Origin: Anaerolineae bacterium | GTDB lineage: Bacteria; Chloroflexota; Anaerolineae; B4-G1; SLSP01 | Reading direction: 5' to 3' | Length of the DNA: 34,708 bases | NCBI GenBank assembly: GCA_003562365.1 | Contig: PWVB01000452.1 | Location: 1-34,708 of the forward strand | Part shown: one piece after another, positions 14,455-22,741 of the stretch | How positions within the stretch are numbered: the first letter of the stretch is position 1 | How the letters are laid out: every line of letters starts with the position of its first letter | The notes under the pieces: model-generated | The model's input: the letters and a program-made list of their open reading frames with translations, nothing else | The model's database searches: none | What the model was told of the DNA's origin: nothing | Position numbers and translations under genes: made by a program

Positions 14455-16650
14455 TCATCGCCGTAGGCGCATCCCGTTCAAGATCACTAACAACGAGGCA
14501 CCGACATCCGCAGCAATCGCCATCCACAGCGTGGCTACACCCAGCAGCGCCAGTCCGAAGACCAACGCCTTGACTGCCAGGGCAAAAGCGATATTGACGC
14601 CAATCACCCTCCGGGTCCGACGACTCAGCCGCACCAACCAGGGCAGCTGCATCAGATCGTCGCCCATCAACACGATATCGGCGGTCTCCAACGCTTGATC
14701 GGCGCCTGCCCCACCCATCGCAATGCCGACGGCGGCCTGTGCCAGTGCCGGGGCGTCATTGATGCCATCGCCGACCATCGCCACAGCGTGGCCGGTCTCA
14801 GAGAGCTGGCGCACCGTGGCCACTTTGTCCTCGGGCAGTAACTCGGCCCGCACCTCGTCTACGTCAACTGCATCACCGATGGCGCGCGCCACGACAGCAC
14901 CATCGCCCGTCAGCATCACCGTGCGGATGCCACCGAGGGCCCGGAGTCCGCGGAGCGCAGCGCCGGCCTCAGCCCGCGGCGTGTCCGCTACCGCCAGGAT
15001 CGAGCAAACGTGCTCATCGTGACACACCAGCATAACGGTCTTGCCGTCGGCCGCCAGTTGCTGGGCCTCTATGCAAACCCGCTCCGAATGGGCCACCTGG
15101 GCATCGAAGAAGGGATGGCTGGCCACAGTCACCTGCTGACCGTCAACCCGCCCAATGACTCCGTGCCCGCTGAGGACGACTACGTCCTCAGCTGGATAGA
15201 CGGCGGCCTGTCGTGCAGCGGCCTCAGCGACCAACGCACGGGCTAAAGGATGCGAGGAGCGCGCCTCGACGGCGGCGGCGTAGTCAAGACCTTGATGGAT
15301 GTGCGAGCCGTCGTCACAGACCTCCAGCACATCCGTCACCACCGGTCGGCCCTCAGTCAAGGTGCCCGTCTTGTCAAAAGCGAAGACCTCGATATCGCCC
15401 AGGGTCTCTAGGGTGTGTCCACCTTTGACCAGGACGCCGCGCGCCGCAGCCTGAGCAAGCGCGCTCACAACACTAACTGGCGTACTGATGACCAAAGCGC
15501 ATGGGCAGGCGATAACCAGCAACTGCAGTGCCCGCATCAGCCACCCCGCCGGCCCCCAGAAAGGATTGCCGAAGAGCAGCGGCGGCCCCCCCGCCACCAA
15601 CACCGCGACGAGGGTGACTACTGGCGTGTAGATGCGAGCGAAGCGGTCAACAAACCGCTGGATAGGAGCCTGCCGTGCTTGGGCTTCGCGAACCAAAGCT
15701 ACCATCCGGTTGAGCGTGTTATCCTCTGCCCGTCGCCGGATCTCAACCTCCAGTGCGCCGAAGGTGTTGATCGTCCCGGCAAAGACCTCATCGCCCGGGC
15801 CCTTGTCGGCAGGGATGCTCTCCCCGGTGATTGCAGCCTGGTCGACGGCGCTGCGTCCGGAGACCACCGTCCCATCGACGCTAACTCGATCGCCTGGGCG
15901 GATCAGGATCCGATCGCCGATCTCCAACGCCTCAACAGGCACCTGGGTCAGAGCGCCAGTCAATTCGATGCGCCACGCCGTTGGAGGAACCAAACGCAGC
16001 AGTCCCTCGAGGGCACCTCGGGCTTTATCGGCTGCATAGCCCTCTAGGCCCTCTCCCAGTGCGAAGAGCACCACCACGACGGCAGCCTCAGCCCACTCAC
16101 CGATCAACGCCGCGCCGGCAACAGCGATCACCATAAGGGTGTTGATCCCGAGGCTGTGGGCGACCCAGACCTCCTGGACTGCATGACGAGCCACCGGAAT
16201 GCCACCAATGACAATGGCAGCAGCGTAGGCAGCGAGCCTGATCACCGGTGGGGCGCCGCCCCAGCCCAGCATCAGACCAACTGCGGTCAGCACGCCGGCT
16301 ATCAACGCCAACATCGTGTCTGTTGAGTCCAGAAGAAAACTCAGGAATCCAACTATCCCGCTGTCGCCAGACCGAGCCGCCGTCGGTACAACAAGGCGAT
16401 GCCCAGTCTCAGCAACGATCTGAGCAACCGGTGCGATGTCGAGGTCGGCGCTATATGCCTCCAGAGTCAGCATCCCGTTGCTGTGATTCACCTCGCAACT
16501 GTGGATGCCTGCCAGACGACCCACCGCCGCCTCGATACGCCCGGCGCAGTCCATACACGTCAACCCTTCGACGCGATAGGTCCTCACTTTCCGAGAGCCA
16601 ACCTCCGTGGCGCGGGCGACACCGGCTCCCACTGTCCTGCCTGTGTTCAT
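14455..16650 (-). CDS. cadA: Heavy-metal P1B-type ATPase, Cd/Zn/Pb exporter
   Basis: The protein is about 731 aa. An N-terminal HMA domain holds GLTCMDCAG (Cys ~32 and 35). The transmembrane metal motif CPC (C382-P383-C384) lies in ACPCALVISTP, the phosphorylation site is D426 in DKTGTLTEG, and SSHPLA and MVGDGINDAPALAQA follow. The last helices contain NIAFALAVKALVF and DVGASLLVILNGMRL, that is N(X)7K...DxG. This is the P1B-2 signature, which predicts export of Zn2+, Cd2+ or Pb2+. The ATG at 16650 overlaps the stop of the sensor gene (TGATG). A GTG one codon earlier is the alternative. Expression should be controlled by the ArsR-type sensor at the operator at 17059. Confidence 0.95.
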   Translation of the reverse strand: MNTGRTVGAGVARATEVGSRKVRTYRVEGLTCMDCAGRIEAAVGRLAGIHSCEVNHSNGMLTLEAYSADLDIAPVAQIVAETGHRLVVPTAARSGDSGIVGFLSFLLDSTDTMLALIAGVLTAVGLMLGWGGAPPVIRLAAYAAAIVIGGIPVARHAVQEVWVAHSLGINTLMVIAVAGAALIGEWAEAAVVVVLFALGEGLEGYAADKARGALEGLLRLVPPTAWRIELTGALTQVPVEALEIGDRILIRPGDRVSVDGTVVSGRSAVDQAAITGESIPADKGPGDEVFAGTINTFGALEVEIRRRAEDNTLNRMVALVREAQARQAPIQRFVDRFARIYTPVVTLVAVLVAGGPPLLFGNPFWGPAGWLMRALQLLVIACPCALVISTPVSVVSALAQAAARGVLVKGGHTLETLGDIEVFAFDKTGTLTEGRPVVTDVLEVCDDGSHIHQGLDYAAAVEARSSHPLARALVAEAAARQAAVYPAEDVVVLSGHGVIGRVDGQQVTVASHPFFDAQVAHSERVCIEAQQLAADGKTVMLVCHDEHVCSILAVADTPRAEAGAALRGLRALGGIRTVMLTGDGAVVARAIGDAVDVDEVRAELLPEDKVATVRQLSETGHAVAMVGDGINDAPALAQAAVGIAMGGAGADQALETADIVLMGDDLMQLPWLVRLSRRTRRVIGVNIAFALAVKALVFGLALLGVATLWMAIAADVGASLLVILNGMRLRR

Positions 16651-17045
16651 CACGCACTTGCCCCCACGGGCGCGGCATCATCGCTGCGAGCGTGGTGGCG
16701 GATATGCGCTAGACCTTGCTGGAAGAGGTCGCGGATATGATCATCGTCCAGGGCGTAGTAGACATGGCGCCCGTCCTTTGTGTAGCTGACCAGATCCATC
16801 TCGCGCAGCAGCGCCAGCTGATGCGATATCGCTGAATGGGTCAGGTCCAAGGCCTGGGCTAAATCGTGGACGCAATAGGTGTTCGTTGCCAGAGCGGAGA
16901 TTATGCGGATGCGGGTAGGATCGCTTAGCACTTTAAAGGTTTCTGCCAGCCGTTCCGCAAGCCGCTCCTCCAACACCTCCACCACCGCTCGATGGCAACC
17001 GGGCTCCACCTCTACCTCACGGCTGTCCACCTCTCTATCCAGCAT
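16650..17045 (-). CDS. cadC: ArsR/SmtB-family metal-sensing repressor (CadC-like)
   Basis: The 131-aa winged-helix protein has ETFKVLSDPTRIRIISAL and the recognition helix LTHSAISHQLALLREMDLV, followed by the wing SYTKDGRHVYYAL. The C-terminal helix carries D101-x-H103...H114-x2-H117, the spacing of the alpha-5 zinc site of SmtB. Cys58 and His60 in NTYCVHDL sit where CadC has its alpha-3N cysteines, and C17/H18 near the N-terminus could complete that site. It may thus have both metal sites. Metal binding should release DNA and allow cadA expression. The ribosome site AAGGGGG precedes the ATG, and a perfect 12-2-12 operator lies 14 bases upstream of the start. Confidence 0.95.
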   Translation of the reverse strand: MLDREVDSREVEVEPGCHRAVVEVLEERLAERLAETFKVLSDPTRIRIISALATNTYCVHDLAQALDLTHSAISHQLALLREMDLVSYTKDGRHVYYALDDDHIRDLFQQGLAHIRHHARSDDAAPVGASA

Positions 17046-17058
17046 CTTATCCCCCTTA

Positions 17059-17107
17059 AATATATGAGCGCACGCTCATATATTATCACGAGGGACCGGC
17101 GTGTCAA
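17059..17107 (-). promoter_or_regulatory. Promoter and 12-2-12 operator of the cad operon
   Basis: AATATATGAGCG-CA-CGCTCATATATT (17059-17084) is a perfect 12-2-12 inverted repeat, the hallmark of ArsR/SmtB operators. On the minus strand, TTGACA (17107-17102) and TAATAT (17085-17080) with a 16-base spacer form the promoter. The -10 overlaps the operator, so repressor binding should block polymerase. Confidence 0.85.
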
Positions 17108-17602
17108 CCCTCAGACGGCCCAGCAGGTCGAAGCCATAGGCATTACAGGCCTTGCAGCCCAGGCCCAGCCAGTGCTTCATCATCCGTCTCAAGCGTGTCT
17201 GAAGCGCTCGCTCGGAGCTGGCGCAAGGTCATACGCCGTCACAGACAGAGCCGCAGCCACCGAGCCTCCCTGATGCCTTCCCGCGCCCAGACACGGATAG
17301 CACGGCAATTCTGATGCATCTCGAAACCCGCGCATATTGTGCGCGTCAACTACGCCGTAACAATTGTAGGGGTACGAAGTCCATCGGTAACTTAGGCGAA
17401 ACTCGTTCAACCCATCTGCGGCGTTGACTGATGCCATGCAGTAGGGCAAGTGCGTCATCGGTCTACGAGATCTGCCATCGCGCTTATGCTGATTGCGGCG
17501 CTATCCCAGACGCTGTATCGCTGGCGAAGACCCAAGGCCCGCCTATACTCTTGGACACTGACTGATGCCGGCAGACGAGGCTGGCAAGAAAGCGAGGCTG
17601 AG
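17108..17602. other. Gene-free region between cad operon and reductase gene
   Basis: About 500 bases show no credible gene. The 10-mer GACTGATGCC occurs twice (near 17425 and 17563). TATACT at 17544-17549 could be a -10 box for the reductase, but its -35 is weak. A short minus-strand frame (17189-17458) reads like protein in composition but matches nothing I know and has no ribosome site. It is left unassigned. Confidence 0.4.
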
Positions 17603-18445
17603 ATGACAAAGTTGAAGATCGGATTTCTTCATCCAGGCGCGATGGGGATATCATTGGCGGCGACAGTCGGCAACACCGGGCACACAGTCTACTGGGTTTC
17701 CGAGGGGCGCAGCGAAGCGACGCGCCAACGGGCCGAAAGCCAGAACCTGCATGATGCGGGGACGCTGGAGGCGTTGTGCGACACCTGCACGGTCATCGTC
17801 AGCATCTGCCCACCCCACGCCGCCGAGGATGTCGCCCGGAAAGTGCTGGCCTGCGGCTTCCGTGGCCTCTATCTTGACGCCAATGCCATCTCGGTGGAGC
17901 GAACAGAACGTATCGCCAGACAGATGGAAGACTCAGGGGCGAGCTTCGTCGACGGAAGCGTGATTGGTGGGCCAGCCTGGGAGCCGGGACGTACGTGGCT
18001 CTACCTCGCTGGTCCTCAAGCGCCGGAGATCGCAGACTGCTTCGCGGCTGGCCCCCTGGAGACAGCGTTGCTAGGCGGCGACATCGGCAAAGCCGCAGCC
18101 ATCAAGATGTGCTTCGCGGCCTATACCAAGGGCACGAGCGCCCTACTGGCGGCAATTCTAGCGACCGCCGAGGCCTCTGGCGTGCGCGAGGCCCTGGAAC
18201 ACCAATGGTCCCGCACCGGCTCGGAGTTTGCCGCGCAGACCAGACAGCGTGTCCAGCAGGTCACCGCCAAGGCCTGGCGTTTTGCCGGTGAGATGGAGGA
18301 AATCGACGCTACCTTCCGCAGTGCTGGCGTCCCCGGAGGCTTCCACAGCGCCGCGGCAGAGATCTACCGCCGGCTCGCGCCATTTAAGGACGCTGAGGCA
18401 CCGCCGGAGCTGGACGCGGTGCTCAACACACTTTTGAGACATTAG
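17603..18445 (+). CDS. NAD(P)-dependent oxidoreductase, 6-phosphogluconate/beta-hydroxyacid dehydrogenase-like (DUF1932)
   Basis: The 280-aa product starts at ATG 17603, with a purine-rich GCGAGGCTGAG upstream. The frame is open further up but shows no homology. The N-terminal Rossmann fold begins KIGFLHPGAMG, a variant of the GxGxMG motif with extra residues. The second motif, SVIGGPAW (residues 119-126), is the substrate loop of the beta-hydroxyacid dehydrogenase family. The catalytic Lys is likely K168 in GKAAAIKMCFAAYTKG. The C-terminal domain (residues ~180-270) fits DUF1932, which replaces the usual helical domain in a subgroup of uncertain substrate. It lies alone on the plus strand, divergent from cad. 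Confidence 0.85.
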   Translation: MTKLKIGFLHPGAMGISLAATVGNTGHTVYWVSEGRSEATRQRAESQNLHDAGTLEALCDTCTVIVSICPPHAAEDVARKVLACGFRGLYLDANAISVERTERIARQMEDSGASFVDGSVIGGPAWEPGRTWLYLAGPQAPEIADCFAAGPLETALLGGDIGKAAAIKMCFAAYTKGTSALLAAILATAEASGVREALEHQWSRTGSEFAAQTRQRVQQVTAKAWRFAGEMEEIDATFRSAGVPGGFHSAAAEIYRRLAPFKDAEAPPELDAVLNTLLRH

Positions 18446-18490
18446 TAGCCGATTGTTAGATCCGCCGAGGGGACAAGGAACACGCCGGTT

Positions 18491-18510
18491 CAGCCTGGGA
18501 AGCCAGGCTG
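18491..18510 (+). terminator. Hairpin after the reductase gene
   Basis: CAGCCTGG-GAAG-CCAGGCTG is a perfect 8-bp stem with a GAAG tetraloop, 46 bases downstream of the stop. There is no U-tract, so termination would be inefficient or factor-dependent. Confidence 0.4.
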
Positions 18511-18621
18511 CCCGGACTTCAGGCAGCATCTTGCAGACAACGGCGGCTTTCACCGGAAGTTGCGCAGCAATCAGGACTACGGAGATACGGCTATAGTCTG
18601 CGCGCGCGGCGACCGATCGAC

Positions 18622-18649
18622 TTGTCGTCGGGGCCGTCTGTCGTATACT
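18622..18649 (+). promoter_or_regulatory. Candidate promoter of the hypothetical gene at 18674
   Basis: TTGTCG (18622-18627) and TATACT (18644-18649) are separated by 16 bases. The -10 box is 24 bases before the start codon, so the leader would be very short. Confidence 0.5.
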
Positions 18650-18673
18650 TACGGTAGAGAGACGTAAAGACAT

Positions 18674-19255
18674 ATGATACCGTTGGCCGGCTACCTGGAG
18701 GACGATCTGCGCTGGACGCAGCCCTTAGCAGGGGTGCGCAGCTATCTCCTGGAAGCTGAAAGTGCAACCCTCGCCACGCTGCGCTTTGAGTGTCCGGGTG
18801 CGGCTCTCGCGTCCGGCCAGACTGCGCACCAGATTTGGCGCTTCAGCCACACTGGCTTTCTCAAGCCCACGGCAACCATCAAGATCAAGGGGCACCAAGC
18901 CATCCTGGCACTCTACCGTGCCACCTGGACGCTCGCGAATGGGGAACTGACCCTCTACGACGGTACCCAATACCGCTTCCGACCGACCAATCTCTGGGGC
19001 ACGCGCCACGCTTTTGAGACCTGCCGTGGCGAGGTCCTCCTCCGTTATCGATCAGGCCACGCGTTTGGGAAGCTCTCAGAGCGCTTCGAGGCCACCGTGA
19101 CAGCGACAGAAGTCGGCCGGGAAAGCCGTGACGTCGAGCTGCTGATCGTCGCGGGCTGGTATTTTCTGACCGCGGATCGTGGAAGCGCAGCGCTCGTCGC
19201 CCTGTTGGATGAGACGGTGCCGGCAGTCACACGCCCGGCAGACTGTCGAGGATAG
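18674..19255 (+). CDS. Hypothetical protein, possibly tubby/LURP-like beta barrel
   Basis: The 193-aa product is soluble and rich in beta strands. It has repeated pairs such as ATLATLRFECPG, WRFSHTGFLKPTATIKIKG, AILALYRATWTLANGELTLYDGTQYRFRP and GEVLLRYR. The pattern of short strands around 'L..Y.GT.Y.F' resembles small scramblase/LURP-one-like barrel proteins, but the resemblance is by eye only. No catalytic motif is seen. A hydrophobic stretch near residues 162-173 (VELLIVAGWYFLTAD) is too short for a confident membrane helix. The start ATG has a weak ribosome site (AGAGACG). It is a single gene with its own likely promoter. Confidence 0.65.
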   Translation: MIPLAGYLEDDLRWTQPLAGVRSYLLEAESATLATLRFECPGAALASGQTAHQIWRFSHTGFLKPTATIKIKGHQAILALYRATWTLANGELTLYDGTQYRFRPTNLWGTRHAFETCRGEVLLRYRSGHAFGKLSERFEATVTATEVGRESRDVELLIVAGWYFLTADRGSAALVALLDETVPAVTRPADCRG

Positions 19256-19750
19256 GCACGGGCAAGGTCACGCAGCCGAAGGAACGAGGCGCCACCCTCA
19301 ATCGAATCACCTTGGATCCCAGGGCAGCCTTACAGGAGGTCCTTCGCCCAGGCAGCGGCCTGTTCGAGCTCACCTGCCTTCAACGATTTCTTAGTTCCCC
19401 CAAAGCGGAATCCCTCCGGCGGCGTCGCCTGTCTGGCACCCGTCCTAATCAGCCGCTTGGTCATTGGCGCCGCAGCGTAGTCGAAGAGCCTCACAAGGTC
19501 CAATAACACCATACCGAGACGGCAGCTTGATTGCGGCTGTTTGCGCGTGCCCACCAGTGTATCACAATCCCGTAACCTGAAGCCCAACGCTATCGGCCAT
19601 CGCGTCGAGAGTGGGCGAACCGGTGAGAAGTCCGCTACCGCCGATGCTGACTAAGATTCCGCATCAGCACCGAACAAGGGGAACTCGTCGCCAGAGCAGA
19701 CATAGCTGCTCTAGCACCAAGGTTAGCCGCGGCCTAGCACACCTAGTAGA
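19256..19750. other. Gene-poor region, with an uncertain short minus-strand frame
   Basis: No clear gene is seen. A minus-strand frame (19587-19330) ends in GFRFGGTKKSLKAGELEQAAAWAKDLL, which has protein-like composition. It lacks a ribosome site and a recognisable family, so it may be the remnant of a decayed gene. The rest shows no conserved signal. Confidence 0.35.
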
Positions 19751-19778
19751 TTGCATTTTCTGCACTTACGTCTATGAT
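19751..19778 (+). promoter_or_regulatory. Candidate promoter of the subtilase gene
   Basis: TTGCAT (19751-19756) and TATGAT (19773-19778) have a 16-base spacer and lie about 50 bases before the start codon. Confidence 0.55.
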
Positions 19779-19830
19779 AGTAGCTGCTGTTCGGAAGCAA
19801 GCAAGCCACTGAACGTGCGAGGCCACACAG

Positions 19831-22728
19831 ATGCGGCGTCACCTGGCATTGTGCCACCTGCTCTTGACATTGACGCTCCTGACAGGGGGGCTGCCACCCA
19901 CGCTCTCCTCCGGCGTATCTGCCACCCCACACCGCATCGAGGTCGAGCCAGCGCTTGAGGCACAGTTCCAGGCTGATGGCAGCGCCGGCTACCTGATCTA
20001 CTTCCGAGATCGAGCCGACCTCTCCTCGGCCCACACCTTGAATTGGGAAGCTCGAGGCAAGTTTGTGGTGCAAGCCCTGCAGGCGACAGCCTCTCGCTCG
20101 CAGCGCGCGGTCCGCACCTATCTCGACCGCAGGGGCATCGACTACCAGGCCTTCTGGATCGACAATGTCATAGTTGTTTCCCATTCAGACATCACGACCT
20201 TTCAAGCACTGACCACAACCTTTCCGGAGATCGCCGCGCTTCGTGGGCGACGCGAGCCAATGTTGATCGAACCGGAAGCAGTGGCAGAAGCGCTACCGGC
20301 GTCTACTGCCATAGAGCCCAATCTGGCGCATATCCAGGTTCCCGACGCCTGGGCCTTAGGCTATACGGGCCGGGGCCTCGTCATCGCCAATATCGACTCT
20401 GGCGTCCGTTACACTCACCAGACCCTGGTGAACCAGTATCGCGGCACCCTGAGTGACGGAACCTTCGATCACGACTACAACTGGTACGATCCCTACGAAC
20501 AGAGTTCCGCACCCTGGGACGCTGACAACCACGGTTCTCACACGATGGGCACCATCGTTGGTGACGACGGTGCCGCAAATCAGATCGGCGTCGCGCCCAG
20601 TGCAGAATGGATCGCCTGTATGGGCTTCAACCCCAGAGCGACCGACGCCGGCCTACTGGCCTGCGGACAGTTCATCGTGGCCCCCACTACCGTCATCAAC
20701 ACCGACGCAGATCCCAACAAGCGCCCTCACGTGGTGAGCAACTCTTGGGGCTCCTGTGGTAATCCCACCACCTATGATGACTGGTACGAGGGCGTTGTTG
20801 CAGCATGGCACGCTGCGGGTATCTACCCCGTCTTCGCCAACGGCAACATCCGCACCACCTGTCCTCAGGGACTCGGACAGGTCACCAACCCCGCGCGCTA
20901 CGCCAATGTGACTGCCGTCGGTGCGCTGGGGCAGGCCGACGCGACGCTAGCCAGCTTCTCGCTCTGGGGGCCAACCGATCAGATAGACACCCTGAATCCA
21001 CGCGGGTATCCAAGTCTAAAGCCACAGGTAGCGGCGCCAGGTACAAACCGCTCGGCGGGTCAGCAGAGCGACACCACCTATCTCACACTCCAAGGCACCT
21101 CAATGGCAGCCCCCCATGTGGCGGGATTGGTGGCGTTGATGTGGCAGGCCGGCGCCTGTCTGGTGGGTGACTACGCGGCCACCGAGACCCTCATAGAGCT
21201 GACGGCCACGACAACCGCGACACCGGGCTATCCCGGGCACCCATCCGACGGGCCGGAGGGCAGGCCCAACCAGGCCACCGGCTGGGGACAGATCAATGCC
21301 CTGACAGCCGTGGAGGCCGCCCGCACTGCTTGTGGCCCCACCGGTACCCTGGTCGGTCGCGTCACTAACGCCGAGCAGGATGAACCGCTTTCGGGCGTGG
21401 CTGTCGAGGCCACAACTCAGGCGACCTCGCGCCTTACCCTGACCGACAGTCGAGGCTACTACACGATCACCGCCGCCGCGGCCGGTGTCTACACGGTAAC
21501 CGCTTCCTCTTTCGGCTACCTGCCCAAGACCAAGGACGGCGTCGAGGTCATCTCCGACACCCTCACGGTGCAGGATTTCACCATGGCGCTGGCGCCGCAC
21601 CATACCCTCAGCGGCACCGTGCGCGACGCTGAGGCAGGTTGGCCGCTCTATGCGCTACTGACACTGACCGGCGAGCCGGCGATGGCGCCAGATCTCAACA
21701 TTGCGGTCTGGACCGATCCGGCCCGAGGACGCTACAGCCTATCGCTACCCGAAGGCGTCACAATTACGCTCAGTGCAACGGCATGGGCTCCCGGCTATAA
21801 GTCCACGGAGGTCAGCGTCCCGCCCCTCGAGGACAATGTCGTCCAGGATATAGGGCTGCATGCTGACTTGGTGGCGTGCACGGCACCTGGGTACGCGATC
21901 AGCCACCTATACTGGGAGGACTTCGAGTCAGACGATGGCGGTTACCTGGCCGGCGGGTTCCCGAGCGGGGAATGGCAGTGGGGCTCACCCAGCGTCTGGC
22001 CGCACCGCTGTGCTTCGGGCAACCGGTGCTGGGGCACCAACCTAAATGGGAACTACGCGAATAATGCTGATGCCCACCTGACCTCCCCGGTGATCACGCT
22101 GCCAGAACACCGGGCTCCGCCAACCCTACGTTGGTGGCAGGCCTACCATCTGGAGCATTCGCGCTGGGATCAAGCCTATGCCGAAGTCAGGATAAACGGT
22201 GGAGCTTGGCAGCTGTTATGGGAGCATGCCCAGGAGACCTCTAGCGCGGACTGGTCTGTCAAGGCGTACAACGTTGCATCGGCCCGCGGCGGCACCTTGC
22301 AGACTCGCTGGCGCCTCGTCACCGATGGCTCCGTAAGCTACGCCGGGCTCTACGTGGACGAGGTAGCCGTCACTGTCTGCGAAGCCCAGACCGGCGGCCT
22401 GGGGATCGGCCACGTCCGCGAGGCCGATACCGGCGCACCGCTGGTGGGCGCAAGGGTCGCCTGGAAGCATGGTGAGACCTTCACCCAAAGGGTGCCAGAA
22501 GACCCGGGTGTGGACGATGGCTTCTACACACTCTTCTTGCCCATCGGCAGCAGCGTCCTGACCGCAACGCTTACAGCCGATATGTCCACGGGCGCATACT
22601 GTGACTACGCACCGACGGCCGCTGCAGTGACGCTGTCCACCGTGGGTTCCACGGTGGTTCAAGATTTTCTTCTAACTCGTGCCGGCTTCAGGTTCTATCT
22701 ACCGGCCGTAATGCAGAATAGCCCCTGA
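19831..22728 (+). CDS. Secreted subtilisin-like serine protease (S8) with carboxypeptidase-regulatory-like repeats
   Basis: The 965-aa protein begins with a signal peptide: MRRH, a hydrophobic core LALCHLLLTLTLL, and likely cleavage near residue 31. A propeptide-like segment (residues ~40-150) precedes the catalytic domain. The triad is D189 (IANIDSGVRYTH), H234 (DNHGSHTMG) and S424 (GTSMAAPHVAG). From about residue 510 there are carboxypeptidase-regulatory-like beta domains (GTLVGRVTNAEQDEPLSGVAVEA...YTVTASSFGYL; LSGTVRDAEAGWPL) and a region around 690-850 that resembles a jelly-roll (DDGGYLAGGFPSGEWQWG...YVDEVAV). The extreme C-terminus is FRFYLPAVMQNSP, matching the (F/Y)LPxVxxN tail seen on many exported Chloroflexota proteins. 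It is a probable extracellular, cell-associated protease. Confidence 0.93.
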   Translation: MRRHLALCHLLLTLTLLTGGLPPTLSSGVSATPHRIEVEPALEAQFQADGSAGYLIYFRDRADLSSAHTLNWEARGKFVVQALQATASRSQRAVRTYLDRRGIDYQAFWIDNVIVVSHSDITTFQALTTTFPEIAALRGRREPMLIEPEAVAEALPASTAIEPNLAHIQVPDAWALGYTGRGLVIANIDSGVRYTHQTLVNQYRGTLSDGTFDHDYNWYDPYEQSSAPWDADNHGSHTMGTIVGDDGAANQIGVAPSAEWIACMGFNPRATDAGLLACGQFIVAPTTVINTDADPNKRPHVVSNSWGSCGNPTTYDDWYEGVVAAWHAAGIYPVFANGNIRTTCPQGLGQVTNPARYANVTAVGALGQADATLASFSLWGPTDQIDTLNPRGYPSLKPQVAAPGTNRSAGQQSDTTYLTLQGTSMAAPHVAGLVALMWQAGACLVGDYAATETLIELTATTTATPGYPGHPSDGPEGRPNQATGWGQINALTAVEAARTACGPTGTLVGRVTNAEQDEPLSGVAVEATTQATSRLTLTDSRGYYTITAAAAGVYTVTASSFGYLPKTKDGVEVISDTLTVQDFTMALAPHHTLSGTVRDAEAGWPLYALLTLTGEPAMAPDLNIAVWTDPARGRYSLSLPEGVTITLSATAWAPGYKSTEVSVPPLEDNVVQDIGLHADLVACTAPGYAISHLYWEDFESDDGGYLAGGFPSGEWQWGSPSVWPHRCASGNRCWGTNLNGNYANNADAHLTSPVITLPEHRAPPTLRWWQAYHLEHSRWDQAYAEVRINGGAWQLLWEHAQETSSADWSVKAYNVASARGGTLQTRWRLVTDGSVSYAGLYVDEVAVTVCEAQTGGLGIGHVREADTGAPLVGARVAWKHGETFTQRVPEDPGVDDGFYTLFLPIGSSVLTATLTADMSTGAYCDYAPTAAAVTLSTVGSTVVQDFLLTRAGFRFYLPAVMQNSP

Positions 22729-22741
22729 TGGCTACCCCCTA

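Noticed and set aside
17189-17458. Minus-strand 89-aa frame between cad and the reductase gene
   Set aside because: No ribosome site, no known family, and composition alone is not enough. Reported only as part of the gene-free region.
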